Assembly: GCA_963825175.1 (NCBI GenBank)
Contig: CAWGSA010000001.1
Span: forward strand, 186,001 to 250,000
Length of the DNA: 64,000 nt
Source of the DNA: DATFTF01 sp963825175
Lineage (GTDB): Bacteria > Acidobacteriota > Thermoanaerobaculia > UBA5066 > Gp7-AA6
Direction: 5' to 3'
A program made the translations under genes and the position numbers. The notes beneath the pieces were generated by a model. The model was not told the DNA's origin, searched no databases, and saw only the letters and a program-made list of their open reading frames with translations. How positions within the stretch are numbered: the first letter of the stretch is position 1; every line of letters begins with the position of its first letter. Positions 18,501 through 26,095 of this stretch are shown here, piece by piece.

Positions 18501-19364
18501 CGCCTGCGCAATACCGACGGGCGCGAGCTCGAACATCGTCCGAAGGCGCTCCTCGCTCTCGCCAAGAGCGGTGACGACCGCCTTCTCCGTCGTGATGTCC
18601 TCGCTGAAGATGAGGATCCCGCCGACCAGGCCGGAGGGGGCAAACCAGGGCCGCACCTCCCAGCGAAGCCACTGGGTGGACCCGTCGGCGCGCTCGAAGC
18701 GGTCCTGATCTTCGCGCAGGGTTTCCCCGGCGAGCGCACGGCGGTGGACCGCCTTCCACCGCTCGGAGATCTCCGGGAAGACCTCGTAGTGGGACAGCCC
18801 GGCAAGGTCGCGATCTCCCAGTCCGTAGTCGGTGAGCCACCGGCGGCTCCAGTTCAGGTATCGCATCTCCCGGTCAAACATCGCGAGGGCGACGGGGGCG
18901 TGCCGAATGAAGAGCCGGAGGCGCGCTTCGCTCGCGCGCGCCGCCTCCTCGGCCGCCCTGCGGTCCGAGACGTCGGAGAGGACTCCGTGCCAGAGGATGC
19001 CGCCGTCGGGCGCGCGCTCCGGAATCGCGTGCGCCTCGAGCCAGAGCGCGCCCGCACTCGGCACGAGCCGGAATTCGAAGCGAAACGGGGCGAGCGCCGC
19101 AGCGGACTCCGCGATCGCGGCGCGCAGAGGGCCGGCGTCGTCGGGATGGATCTGAGCGAAGGCGCGCACGGCCGTTTCCCGGGGGTCGCAGGCGCCGATG
19201 CCCATCCGCTCGCGGAAATACGCGGAGGCCACCGGGAACGAATACGTCCCGTCCGGGGCGACATGGAACGAGTAGAGCGATCCGGGCGCTTTGCGGGCGA
19301 CCTCGTCGAGATCGACGGACTCCGACCTTGCCCGTTCCGTGAGCACACCCCCATCACGGTCCAT
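15516..19364 (-). CDS. Soluble seven-PAS hybrid sensor histidine kinase with receiver domain
   Basis: 1282 aa. Seven PAS/PAC units lie at roughly 20-135, 145-260, 270-390, 405-515, 525-645, 655-770 and 780-890. They are recognisable by PAC ends such as RTFATIEDITERRR and GGSFQDITDRR. The kinase core follows: phospho-acceptor GGVAHDFNNIL (His922), N box VVNARDAMP (Asn1034), G1 ITDTGTGIS and the F/G2 boxes PFFTTKSVGKGTGLGLA. The receiver domain (1163-1282) has VVEDED, the phospho-acceptor TDVVMP (Asp1214) and a Lys in FLQKPF. No transmembrane helix is seen, so it senses a cytoplasmic signal. PAS units 3 and 5 are near-duplicates (SVEKRYVRKDGS-like), suggesting internal duplication. No output regulator lies beside it. 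Confidence 0.93.
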   Translation of the reverse strand: MDRDGGVLTERARSESVDLDEVARKAPGSLYSFHVAPDGTYSFPVASAYFRERMGIGACDPRETAVRAFAQIHPDDAGPLRAAIAESAAALAPFRFEFRLVPSAGALWLEAHAIPERAPDGGILWHGVLSDVSDRRAAEEAARASEARLRLFIRHAPVALAMFDREMRYLNWSRRWLTDYGLGDRDLAGLSHYEVFPEISERWKAVHRRALAGETLREDQDRFERADGSTQWLRWEVRPWFAPSGLVGGILIFSEDITTEKAVVTALGESEERLRTMFELAPVGIAQADPGTGHLVDVNPRLCLMTGYSKEELLGVRITDITHPDDRARDAEGFRRAVSGETLEHSIEKRYVRKDGSVAWGLVKMVVLRDEAGRPTRTFATIEDITERRRTEEELRRQKSLLSDAGEMAQVGGWEFDPASLEGTWTPETARIHDLDPDDPIDVAKGLTFYTPESRPKIVAAVAEAVAQGTPFDLELGIVSAKGRNKWIRTIGHPVVENGKVVRVGGSFQDITDRRIADQALRESEERFRAIFEAAPIGIAQADPATGRWVAVNPRFCAITGYSSDELLAMRVPELTHPEDRARDWALFQAVVKGEALEYRLEKRYVRKDGSIAWVNVNMVVLRDHEGRPTRTIGMIEEITERRAAAAKALRLNADLEAALTWQKEIFEGSRDAVFLTDDGGRFVAVNGAATEMTGYSREELLSMRIPDLHEEADLVAFRAFQQRILDGERVLTEAPVRRKDGTKVPVEFNNSRVLVGGRYLMHTAARDITERKRAAEALAASESRYRVLFENAAEGVVALDAETRKFQFFNPAFCAMFGYTPDELVQLTPEDLHPKEVAGRVQEDMRTIIGGTARTSVSMPCRRRDGSAFVADVHGSLIDSGDRKIVLGFFTDVTSRVRLEEQLRQAQKMEAVGQLAGGVAHDFNNILTVIGGSCELLLAETPAGDPRRGPLTDIRAAGERAAGLTRQLLAFSRRQILEPKLVDVHVALESLERMVRRLIGEDIEVVTDFAAASSWVKVDQGQLEQVVLNLVVNARDAMPRGGRLTLWTRNAAIPRPDPDEIASPLARPRIAIAITDTGTGISAEVTPHLFEPFFTTKSVGKGTGLGLATVYGIVKQSGGDVTVESEPERGATFTILLPTQEPPAAVHDPSASVRAVPSGTETVLVVEDEDAVRRIVKIVLESAGYRVIEARSGADGLAVARGHEGPIHLLVTDVVMPEMSGRELAEQVTRMRPGMRVLYMSGYTNDAVMRHGIVESGVAFLQKPFSSVALARKVRETLGPA

Positions 19365-19589
19365 CCGGACCTGTGGTTTCCGAGCAGGTTAGACCGAAGT
19401 TCCCAGGCCTCCCTGATACAAATGACCCAGACACGTCCCCCTTCAGAGGTCGGCGTCCCTTTCCCGGGATGTACGCCGGCGGTCCACCCCTCGTCAGGGG
19501 CTGGACGGGGTCCTTATCGGCAGCGTTTTGCCGCCGGCACCCGTTGAAGCGTGGTCAGGAACACGCTCGCCCGTGGTCACGAAAAGGGT

Positions 19590-20132
19590 CTAAGGCGCGC
19601 TGTGCCCGTCGCAGTGCATGACCCCGAGGTACTGGCTCCACGGCCCCACGGCCGCCCGGTACTGGTGGGCCAGGACCCTCGAGATCTGGTGCAGATGAGT
19701 CAGGTCATGAGCCGCCCAGGTCGCCAAGAGCTGCGACAGCGTCACAGCTCCGAGAGAAGGATGGAGTCCCCGTTTTTCGAGGTCCTCCTCACGCAGATTC
19801 AACGCACGCAGCTCGTCGAGGTTCGCGGACCGGAGCCGCGCGAACTCATCCAGCAACTGAACCAACGACTTGTCTTTGCTCTCTCGCTCGTGCCCCCAGC
19901 GATCAAAGGGTTCAAACGCCAGAGTCTCTCCGAATTCCAGCACTCGCCGCGCTCGCGGCATCCAGTCGGTGCGCTCGCAGTGAATGAGATGGCCGACGAC
20001 ATCGGCCGCGCTCCAGGTGCCCTCCCCTTCATTTCGGAGCGTCCACGCTTCCGGGAGATCACGCAGAAGCGCGTCGAGAGCCGCCGGGGTGCGAGTGAGC
20101 AGGGATGTTGTCTGTTGGACGTTGTGTCCCAT
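19590..20132 (-). CDS. DinB family protein
   Basis: A 180-aa four-helix-bundle protein of the DinB/YfiT metal-binding superfamily. Candidate metal ligands are the His in VGHLIHCERTDWM, and the pair in AAHDLTHLHQISR near the C-terminus, the usual three-histidine arrangement. Members are thiol-transferases or damage-inducible proteins of poorly known function. The ATG at 20132 has GAGGG upstream; longer in-frame extensions look non-coding. It lies downstream of the DUF885 gene on the same strand, with about 135 nt between. Confidence 0.85.
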   Translation of the reverse strand: MGHNVQQTTSLLTRTPAALDALLRDLPEAWTLRNEGEGTWSAADVVGHLIHCERTDWMPRARRVLEFGETLAFEPFDRWGHERESKDKSLVQLLDEFARLRSANLDELRALNLREEDLEKRGLHPSLGAVTLSQLLATWAAHDLTHLHQISRVLAHQYRAAVGPWSQYLGVMHCDGHSAP

Positions 20133-20268
20133 CGCGACCCTCACTGGAAAGAGGACATGATATTGCGGTCCGGCCCCAGAACCGCCCGCCTGAGCCGCCC
20201 CTCGGGAGCGGCGCGTCCTCGAGATGAGGTCACGTCCAATCCCACTCGCTGCACATCGGTGATGCTCG

Positions 20269-22173
20269 TCAGTTCGCCGGCGCGGAGGCATTCCGACTTT
20301 CCTGGGCCGGCACGAATTCCTCCATGACCGCCCGCCGCATCAGGTCGGGAGGCAGGAGGCCCTGGGCCAGCAGGAAATCGTGGAACGCTTTCTGGCGAAA
20401 CTTTGGTCCGAGCGCTTTTTCCGCGTCCTCCCGCAGCTGGATCAGCTTCGTGTAGCCGTAGAAGTAGCTGTTGGCCTGCCCCGGCATACGGTAGGTGTAG
20501 CGCTCGACCTCCTCCTGCGCGAAGGCGTGCGAGGCGACGACGTCCTGTTCGAGCACTCGGTAGGCGTCCTCCGGTTTGATCTTGCCGGCCTGCAGCTCGG
20601 GATCGAGAAAGGCCCGGGCCGCTCGGAGGAGACGGTAGTCGAGGGAGATGAGCTGCCCCTCCAGGGGCATGAAGGGCTTCACGAGGAATTCCGAGTACAG
20701 CCCCCATCCCTCCACGTTGGTGCTGTTGAAGGCATAACGCGCCCGCGCCAGCGACACGCCATGCTCGAGCATCGAGTCGAACTGCAGCTCGTGCCCGGGG
20801 CGCGCCTCGTGGGCCGTCAGCGTCCAAGCCGCGGCGTCGAAGGCGAAGTCGTCGTACTTCTGCGATTCGGTCTGCCCCGGGCCCGCCGGAATGTTCAGCG
20901 GCAGCACGAAGACTCCCTTCTCTCCGGTGTTGTGCAGAAAGGGCGGAGGCTGCATGTGCGGCGCGGGCTGCTGCGCGGTCTCCGCGGCCGAGGCGATCCG
21001 AATGCGCGCCGGCCGTTCCGGAAGAGAGACGATCTGCTGCTCGACGATGATCTTTTCGATCTGCTTCAACCGATCTTCGTAGAACGGCAGGATCGCGTCG
21101 CCGACGATCTGCTGCTTCTTGAGCTCGCGGATCACATCGCGATAGTCGCTCGACGGCAGATGACGGCCTTTGGCGATCTTCGCCGCGATCGGGATCATCT
21201 CGGCCTGGATATCGAGGAATGCCTGGTGCGCCATCGTGGCGAGCTGGGCCGGCGGGATGTCGATGCCGAAGTTCTCCAACTGTAGAGCGTACTCTTCCGG
21301 CGGAAGGCGGAAGTCGGCACGCGCCTTCGGCAGGATCGCCGTCCGGACCCATGCGTCGTAGCCGGTGAGCTGCTTCTTGAGCGTGGCGAAGGGTTCCTGC
21401 CAGCCGGCGAGACCGTACTTCTGAAGCAGCGCCGCGATTCCGTCGAGATAGTTGGAATTGCGCGCCATCTCCGTCTCGACTTCCGTCTTCGCCGGATAGA
21501 GCATGTCGGGCTTGGCCATCCGCTCCAGAACCCGCTGCTTCAGAATCTCGGTCAGAGCGGTGTAGCCGCGCTCCAGGCCGGCGTACTCGCGGATGCGCAG
21601 GACCGCCGCCGGACGGCGCGCCGCGGGCGTTTGCTCGTCGAGAAGCATGCGCAGACCGCCGAACACACCCCCGCTGGCGTTGAAGAACGGCACTTCGTGC
21701 GAATGCTCGAAGTCCTGCCGCTTGAAATCGAGCTCCGTCCTGCGGATCATGATCTGAAGGTCCTGGACCACGTCCCTGGGCTGCTTCTCCACGGCGGCAC
21801 GCTTCAACCGGGCAAGCACCGCCTCTGTTTCCTGCCTTTCCTGGTCCTCGTCGGCTTTCGTCGGCTGAGAAGCCTTGGTGTCGAATTGGCTCAGGCCCTG
21901 GGCCGAGGCCGCCTCGGGGTGGTGCCGGAAGCTGACCTGGATCAGCTCGTCGGCGTACTTGTTGCTGATCGCGATCCAGCCGTCGTCGACGGATCGGGAG
22001 GGCGCTCGCTCCGAGGCGCTCGGCGCCGGCGCGCTTTTCGCCGTAGCGGATTGTCCGCCGGTCTCCGGGGAACCCGGCGTCGAAGGGCCCGGGCCGGACC
22101 ACGGACGGCCTCCCGCCGAGGCGGCCAAGAAGAAGGCCACCGATGCGGAGATCAAGAACGTTCTTCGGATCAC
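20269..22173 (-). CDS. DUF885 zinc-peptidase-like secreted protein
   Basis: 634 aa with a signal peptide (MIRRTFLISASVAFFLAASA) and a Pro/Ser-rich linker. The DUF885 core follows and carries the metalloprotease-like motif TAHEARPGHELQF (H-E-x-x-P-G-H), the downstream glutamate block NSTNVEGWGLYSE and the C-terminal RMPGQANSYFYGYTKLIQL. The family is related to M2/M3-like peptidases; Acidobacteriota carry many copies, presumably acting on peptides in the periplasm or outside the cell. All key residues are present, so it should be active. It is convergent with nothing and has about 160 nt to the pseudogene upstream. Confidence 0.88.
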   Translation of the reverse strand: MIRRTFLISASVAFFLAASAGGRPWSGPGPSTPGSPETGGQSATAKSAPAPSASERAPSRSVDDGWIAISNKYADELIQVSFRHHPEAASAQGLSQFDTKASQPTKADEDQERQETEAVLARLKRAAVEKQPRDVVQDLQIMIRRTELDFKRQDFEHSHEVPFFNASGGVFGGLRMLLDEQTPAARRPAAVLRIREYAGLERGYTALTEILKQRVLERMAKPDMLYPAKTEVETEMARNSNYLDGIAALLQKYGLAGWQEPFATLKKQLTGYDAWVRTAILPKARADFRLPPEEYALQLENFGIDIPPAQLATMAHQAFLDIQAEMIPIAAKIAKGRHLPSSDYRDVIRELKKQQIVGDAILPFYEDRLKQIEKIIVEQQIVSLPERPARIRIASAAETAQQPAPHMQPPPFLHNTGEKGVFVLPLNIPAGPGQTESQKYDDFAFDAAAWTLTAHEARPGHELQFDSMLEHGVSLARARYAFNSTNVEGWGLYSEFLVKPFMPLEGQLISLDYRLLRAARAFLDPELQAGKIKPEDAYRVLEQDVVASHAFAQEEVERYTYRMPGQANSYFYGYTKLIQLREDAEKALGPKFRQKAFHDFLLAQGLLPPDLMRRAVMEEFVPAQESRNASAPAN

Positions 22174-22329
22174 ACGGCCTCCATGAACCCTGGAAGAGGA
22201 CAGTAAATCACGACAGGTCGCTCCCCGAGGCGCGCCCCTTTCCCGGTCAGCGCTTCCTCGGCAGCCGGACCGAGTGGAGCGCCGAGACAGGACCGGTCAC
22301 GCCATCCCGGACAGATATTCTTCTTTCAG

Positions 22330-22640
22330 GATCCGGTGGGCAGCATGACTTTGATTTCAGATGGGCAATTGGAAAACCCACTTATCGAGGCTCGAGAAAC
22401 CGCTGACCGGTTCCACCAAGTGGACGAGTTCGATGGCACGATCGTCTCTCGGCTCGTCTGGAACGGCCTGGCCAACATCGACGAGTTCGATGCGGACGGG
22501 CCGGGCGCGCGTATCCAGGGACTGACCTTGCGTTCGTACAACCCGGAGTCCCATCAGTGGAGTCTCTACTGGGCCAGCTGCAACCCTTCGTGGGCCTCGC
22601 GCGACGGCTATTCCGACGGTGCTTTGGACGAAGGGCTCGC
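22330..22640 (+). pseudogene. Remnant of a conserved DUF1579-like protein, frameshifted and truncated
   Basis: A short HDFDF motif (about 22345) is followed, one frame over, by ENPLIEARETADRFHQVDEF, then GLANIDEFDADGPGARIQGL and TLRSYNPESHQWSLYWAS. These match the N-terminal half of a widespread ~170-aa lipocalin-like protein of unknown role, whose relatives read HDFDFxxGxW at the start. The last third is missing and the frame has changed at least once. I regard it as a broken copy. Confidence 0.55.
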
Positions 22641-22686
22641 CCATCCCGGGCACGGGGAACTCTCTGCGCCTCGTCCGGAATCGCGG

Positions 22687-22866
22687 CTACTCGTAGAGCT
22701 TCGGGCTTGCTATGTCGATGTGCTTCGTTATTTTCAAGTCGCCGTGGTCGACTCTTGGCGTCGTATCCCCGCCCTTGACAGCCTCGCCACTCTTTCCGTC
22801 GATGGCTTTCGCGGGAAGGTTCTTCACCGGGACTGCCTCCGGCTTCCTTGTCTTCTTCTTACTCAT
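22687..22866 (-). CDS. Small double-glycine leader-type peptide (family copy 2)
   Basis: 59 residues: a basic start MSKKKTRKPEAVPVK, then NLPAKAIDGKSGEAVKGG, and a 26-residue tail DTTPRVDHGDLKITKHIDIA ending SPKLYE. The part up to Lys-Gly-Gly aligns without gaps with the peptides at 649-816 and 30733-30918. The tail shares a Gly-Asp-(Ile/Leu) step with copy 1 but is otherwise different, as expected for a conserved leader with a variable cargo. AAGGAAGG upstream of the ATG at 22866 fixes the start. No processing enzyme is next to it. It is convergent with the remnant at 22330. Confidence 0.7.
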   Translation of the reverse strand: MSKKKTRKPEAVPVKNLPAKAIDGKSGEAVKGGDTTPRVDHGDLKITKHIDIASPKLYE

Positions 22867-23265
22867 ACCGGCCTTCCTTTCTTCAACTTCTTCCTGTTCC
22901 AACCCCGGACGGCCAACTCTCTCTGCTGACTGCCGGTGCTCCTCGTCTTTTTAGGATCGGTGCCATCCAGAGGCTTCGCGGGATCGAGCCTTTGGAGACA
23001 GGATGTTAAGGCTTCGATGGGAAACGGTGCGCGACTCGAATGGTTCAGAGATCGCACGCCAGGACAAGGCCAGGTCCTCGATTCGAGACCATGAGCCGCC
23101 GGAAGCCCCGGCCGGCCGTGGCCGGGTAAATTCCACTCGGATGGTGCGAAAGTGGTCATTGCGGTCGAATCCCTCTCCCCTGAGACTGCGGCCGATGAGA
23201 ACTGCCTTGTTCAAGGGCACCCTGAGGCTCGCTCCGCGAGGGAAACGCGAGGAGGCGGATCGCTT
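22867..23265. other. Intergenic region, no gene seen
   Basis: About 400 nt between two divergent genes (the small peptide on minus, a membrane protein on plus). Several open frames exist on both strands, but none has a ribosome site or recognisable protein features. It presumably holds promoters for both genes; I could not identify convincing -35/-10 pairs. Confidence 0.4.
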
Positions 23266-23802
23266 ATGAACGCCATGCCTGCAGCTCGGCCTGCCCGGAC
23301 GGGCGGGCGAGCGATCCTGTGGGGCGGCCTGATCTGCGGCGTGCTCGACATCAGCTCCGCGGTCATCATCTCAATCGCGAGCGGCGCCTCGCCGGTCCAC
23401 ATGCTGCAGGGGATTGCCGGTGCCCTGCTGGGACCGGTGAGCTTTCAGGGCGGCTTCGCCACGGCCGCACTCGGGCTCGCGATGCACTTCGGCGTCGCGT
23501 TCAGCGCCACGTCGACCTTCTATCTCCTGAGCCGCCGATTTCCGGCGATGGTCGAGTGGGCCGTGCCGAGTGGCCTCGTCTACGGCGTCGTGTGGCTGCT
23601 CGTCATGTACCGCGGGGTCATTCCCCTGGCGGCCGCGCTGCGGACGCTCTACCTCTCCAACGTCAAGCGATCACTGCCGCCCCTGTGGCCTCTGCCATTT
23701 TTCGTTCACATGACCTGCGTGGGATTGCCCATCGCCCTGGCGATCCGGCACTTCGGGCCGCGGCCGGGGGACCCCACGGTGGCGGAACCGAAGAGCGCCT
23801 AG
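23266..23802 (+). CDS. Four-helix hypothetical membrane protein
   Basis: 178 aa with four hydrophobic stretches: ILWGGLICGVLDISSAVIIS, FATAALGLAMHFGVAFSATS, PSGLVYGVVWLLVMYRGVIP and FFVHMTCVGLPIALAIRHFG. The arrangement resembles YagU/DUF1440-like membrane proteins found across Proteobacteria and Acidobacteriota with no known role. AGGAGG lies nine bases before the ATG. Its TAG stop overlaps the stop codon of the converging transposase remnant. Confidence 0.75.
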   Translation: MNAMPAARPARTGGRAILWGGLICGVLDISSAVIISIASGASPVHMLQGIAGALLGPVSFQGGFATAALGLAMHFGVAFSATSTFYLLSRRFPAMVEWAVPSGLVYGVVWLLVMYRGVIPLAAALRTLYLSNVKRSLPPLWPLPFFVHMTCVGLPIALAIRHFGPRPGDPTVAEPKSA

Positions 23803-24058
23803 CTGTCAGTTCTCAGGACGTTGTTCCCGTAGGGTTGGGCAGGGGTTTGTCTACCGAGTGAAGCATGAGGTCTCCTGTGATTGTAGAAGGAGAGGAACTT
23901 GGGCAGTCTCATCGAGTGTTGGGTGGAGGTTGGAGAGGCCCTTTGGTAGGCCCAGCCTCTGAGAAGCGTTTGGATGAAGCGTTCTACCTTTCCGTTGGTG
24001 CAGGGGCGGTAGGGCCGGGTTCGCAGGTGACGCAGACCGAGTCTTCTGCGGGCAGAGA
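23799..24058 (-). mobile_element. C-terminal remnant of an IS481-type transposase
   Basis: About 80 codons of the DDE integrase core C-terminus: RRRLGLRHLRTRPYRPCTNG, KVERFIQTLLRGWAYQRA and FYNHRRPHASLGRQTPAQ, ending NNVLRTDS. The glutamate of the DDE triad (KVERF) is present, but the first two aspartates and the N-terminal HTH are gone. The right end (GTCAGTTCTCAGGACGTTG just inside 23803) may be the old terminal repeat. The broken left end sits directly against the start of the gene at 24061. Confidence 0.8.
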
Positions 24059-24060
24059 CG

Positions 24061-24570
24061 ATGCCGCAGAAAGCAACGCTCGTCATCATTGCCGCGATCG
24101 GGATCCTGGCCTCAGCTCTCGGTGGCCAGAGCCTCTCCGGTAAACGCCCCGACGATCATCCCCTGGCCAAGACGCCCGTAACGACCGCCGACCTGCGGAT
24201 CGTTCAGCGCGCCTCGGACCTCCTGAGCTCCCCGAAGATCTGGAAGCGTACCGGCGCCGGCGACTGCCCGGGGAAAGGCGCCACCTTCACCGTCTCTTGT
24301 GCGATGGCCAGGGCCGCCCAGGAACCAAGCGTCTTGCGCTTGCACGCGACCCACGGGTGGCCGAAGGAAGGCAGCCGCTGGCGCATGGTGGCGGCTCAGG
24401 TCAATCAGATCAAGAATGGAGACTTGGGCCGCGGGATGAGCGCTCCACCCGCCGGCTTCGGGCATTCTCATCGATGGAGCTGGCCCTCGGACTCTCCGCC
24501 GGCACCAAGGTCCATCGTCGGCGGTTCCGGTCCGGGAAATGGAAGAGGAACACGCGCGCCGGAATGCTGA
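24061..24570 (+). CDS. Hypothetical secreted protein, possibly damaged in its C-terminal half
   Basis: 169 aa with a signal peptide (MPQKATLVIIAAIGILASAL). The block DLRIVQRASDLLSSPKIWKR followed by CPGKGATFTVSCAMARAAQE matches the N-terminal part of a small secreted family I know from Proteobacteria (the W-N-R, C-P and C-A-L pattern). After about residue 90 the expected sequence is not seen, and the tail (Ser/Pro/Gly-rich) looks random, so a frame change is likely. The start abuts the IS481 remnant and has only a weak ribosome site, so expression may have been altered by the insertion. Confidence 0.45.
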   Translation: MPQKATLVIIAAIGILASALGGQSLSGKRPDDHPLAKTPVTTADLRIVQRASDLLSSPKIWKRTGAGDCPGKGATFTVSCAMARAAQEPSVLRLHATHGWPKEGSRWRMVAAQVNQIKNGDLGRGMSAPPAGFGHSHRWSWPSDSPPAPRSIVGGSGPGNGRGTRAPEC

Positions 24571-24573
24571 GCC

Positions 24574-25137
24574 CTATTTCGGCCACAGCCAGCCGAAGAC
24601 TCCTCCGGTCAGGAGCGCGTAGACGAGGCCGTCGATGTTGGATTTCAGAGTCGTTGTCCAGGCTCGGCCGAACCAGATGGTGGTCGGCCAGAGCCCCAGA
24701 GCGTAGCTGATGAACGCGGTGGCGCCGGCGAATCGGAAGACGGAGAGATAGGGCGCGCCGGGCTGAAGGGCCCGCCCCGCGATGTAGGCAGAGAAGACGC
24801 CGGTGACGACGCAAAAAAGGAACCACAGCCCGAGAGGCTTCCCCATCGAGGGCGCTGCCCCGCTCTTCATGACCGTCATCATGCCGACGGGCCCCGTCTT
24901 CCATTTCTCGAGAAACGCCGGAGTCTTCATCTCCTTCGGACCGTCGGGCTTCGGGAACACGTAGTCGCCCGGTGAGACGCCGAGCTTCCGGAGCGCGGCC
25001 AGGACGCCGTCCTCGTCCGGCAGCTTCTTGTAATCGCTGCGATGGTAGGGAAGAACCATGTGGACGATCGAGCTGGCGACGAATACGATGATCGCGGAAA
25101 GAACGATTGGGAGCCACAACGACGTTATGGGAACCAT
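24574..25137 (-). CDS. Hypothetical membrane protein with three to four helices
   Basis: 187 aa. An N-terminal helix (LWLPIVLSAIIVFVASSIVH) is followed by a soluble segment HMVLPYHRSDYKKLPDEDGV that includes DYVFPKPDGPKEM. Two to three more helices follow, including LWFLFCVVTGVFSAYIAGRA and YALLTGGVFGWLWPK. I have seen the HHRSDYKKLPDE-type motif in many Acidobacteriota membrane proteins of unknown function. GAGGAGG precedes the ATG, so the start is firm. The 4-nt gap to the plus-strand gene means the two transcripts converge tightly. Confidence 0.8.
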   Translation of the reverse strand: MVPITSLWLPIVLSAIIVFVASSIVHMVLPYHRSDYKKLPDEDGVLAALRKLGVSPGDYVFPKPDGPKEMKTPAFLEKWKTGPVGMMTVMKSGAAPSMGKPLGLWFLFCVVTGVFSAYIAGRALQPGAPYLSVFRFAGATAFISYALGLWPTTIWFGRAWTTTLKSNIDGLVYALLTGGVFGWLWPK

Positions 25138-25299
25138 CGCGACCTCCTCTTGCGCCCTCCCGGGCTGCCAAAAAGATATCAGCGGAATCGAATGGTGAAG
25201 GCACGCGCCGGCCGCGCGCGCATTCGAGCCGCGGCGTCCGGTCGATGGACCTCATGCCGCGGAGCTCGAGGCGGAGGTCGGCCCGCCCCAGCTGCGTGA

Positions 25300-26028
25300 A
25301 TGCAATCGATCAGAGCTGACCCCGGAAGCTCACCGGCCGCAGCCGTCGCGCCCCGCACGGCCTGGCTGAGCGCCGCGGCGAGCGCGCTGATGCCGGCCGC
25401 GACCGCGATCGTCTACGCGCTGGCCGCGCGCGAGCCGCAACGGGTGCCCGAGTCCCTGGCGCTGGCATTGTGCACCTTGTTCATCGCCCAGCTGCCGCTC
25501 GCCGTCCTGGGGGGCGCGTTCTCCGGAGTCCTCTACATCGAGGGCTCCGCCGTCCGGCGCGTCGTCGTCTACCTCGGCGTCGTCGGCTTCGTGGCGGCTG
25601 TGGGCTGGCTGGGAATCCGCACCTCGGCGTCTTTCCTCGCGCCGGCGCTCGGCCTCGCCGTGGCGACCCAGGTGCTCTCGCTCCTCTTCCTCGGCAACGA
25701 CGTATCGCGCGCGCGCAAGCGGATCAGCGCGGCCGCCAACGACGCCGTCAACCTGATCGTCCTGGCCTTTTGGGCCGTTTTCGTCGCGCTCGTGGCGGGG
25801 GGTCTGGTCCAGCGATACGCCGCGGCGACGCTCGCGGGTTTCCGGATCGAGCTCCGCCTGGGGCACCTCGCGTGGGTGGTGGCGGCCTATTTCGCGCTGC
25901 GGGCCGTGAGCGCCGCGTACGTCCACACCGCCGCCTTCGCGCGCCGCGGCAAGGGGTACTTCGAACGGCCGTGGATCGAGTGGCTCGTCCAGCACCTCGG
26001 ACGGTCGGAGTCCAAGGACGATGACTAG
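25300..26028 (+). CDS. Polytopic membrane protein of unknown function
   Basis: 242 aa with about six hydrophobic helices (TAWLSAAASALMPAATAIVY, LALALCTLFIAQLPLAVLGG, VVVYLGVVGFVAAVGWLGI, AVNLIVLAFWAVFVALVAGG and others) and a short polar C-terminus ending SESKDDD. I recognise no family. The start at 25300 has no strong ribosome site; a slightly later start is possible. It lies 67 nt before the lactonase-like gene on the same strand and may be co-transcribed. Confidence 0.65.
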   Translation: MQSIRADPGSSPAAAVAPRTAWLSAAASALMPAATAIVYALAAREPQRVPESLALALCTLFIAQLPLAVLGGAFSGVLYIEGSAVRRVVVYLGVVGFVAAVGWLGIRTSASFLAPALGLAVATQVLSLLFLGNDVSRARKRISAAANDAVNLIVLAFWAVFVALVAGGLVQRYAAATLAGFRIELRLGHLAWVVAAYFALRAVSAAYVHTAAFARRGKGYFERPWIEWLVQHLGRSESKDDD

Positions 26029-26095
26029 GGGGTGCGCTCCCGGAGGTCGCAGAACGTCCGCCCATCTGGCCCTGGCTGCGAGAGAATCGGGCTTC

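Noticed and set aside
20141..22102. A 653-codon minus-strand frame overlapping the DUF885 gene
   Set aside because: It is an off-frame shadow of the DUF885 coding region; the DUF885 frame has the signal peptide and the HExxPGH motif.
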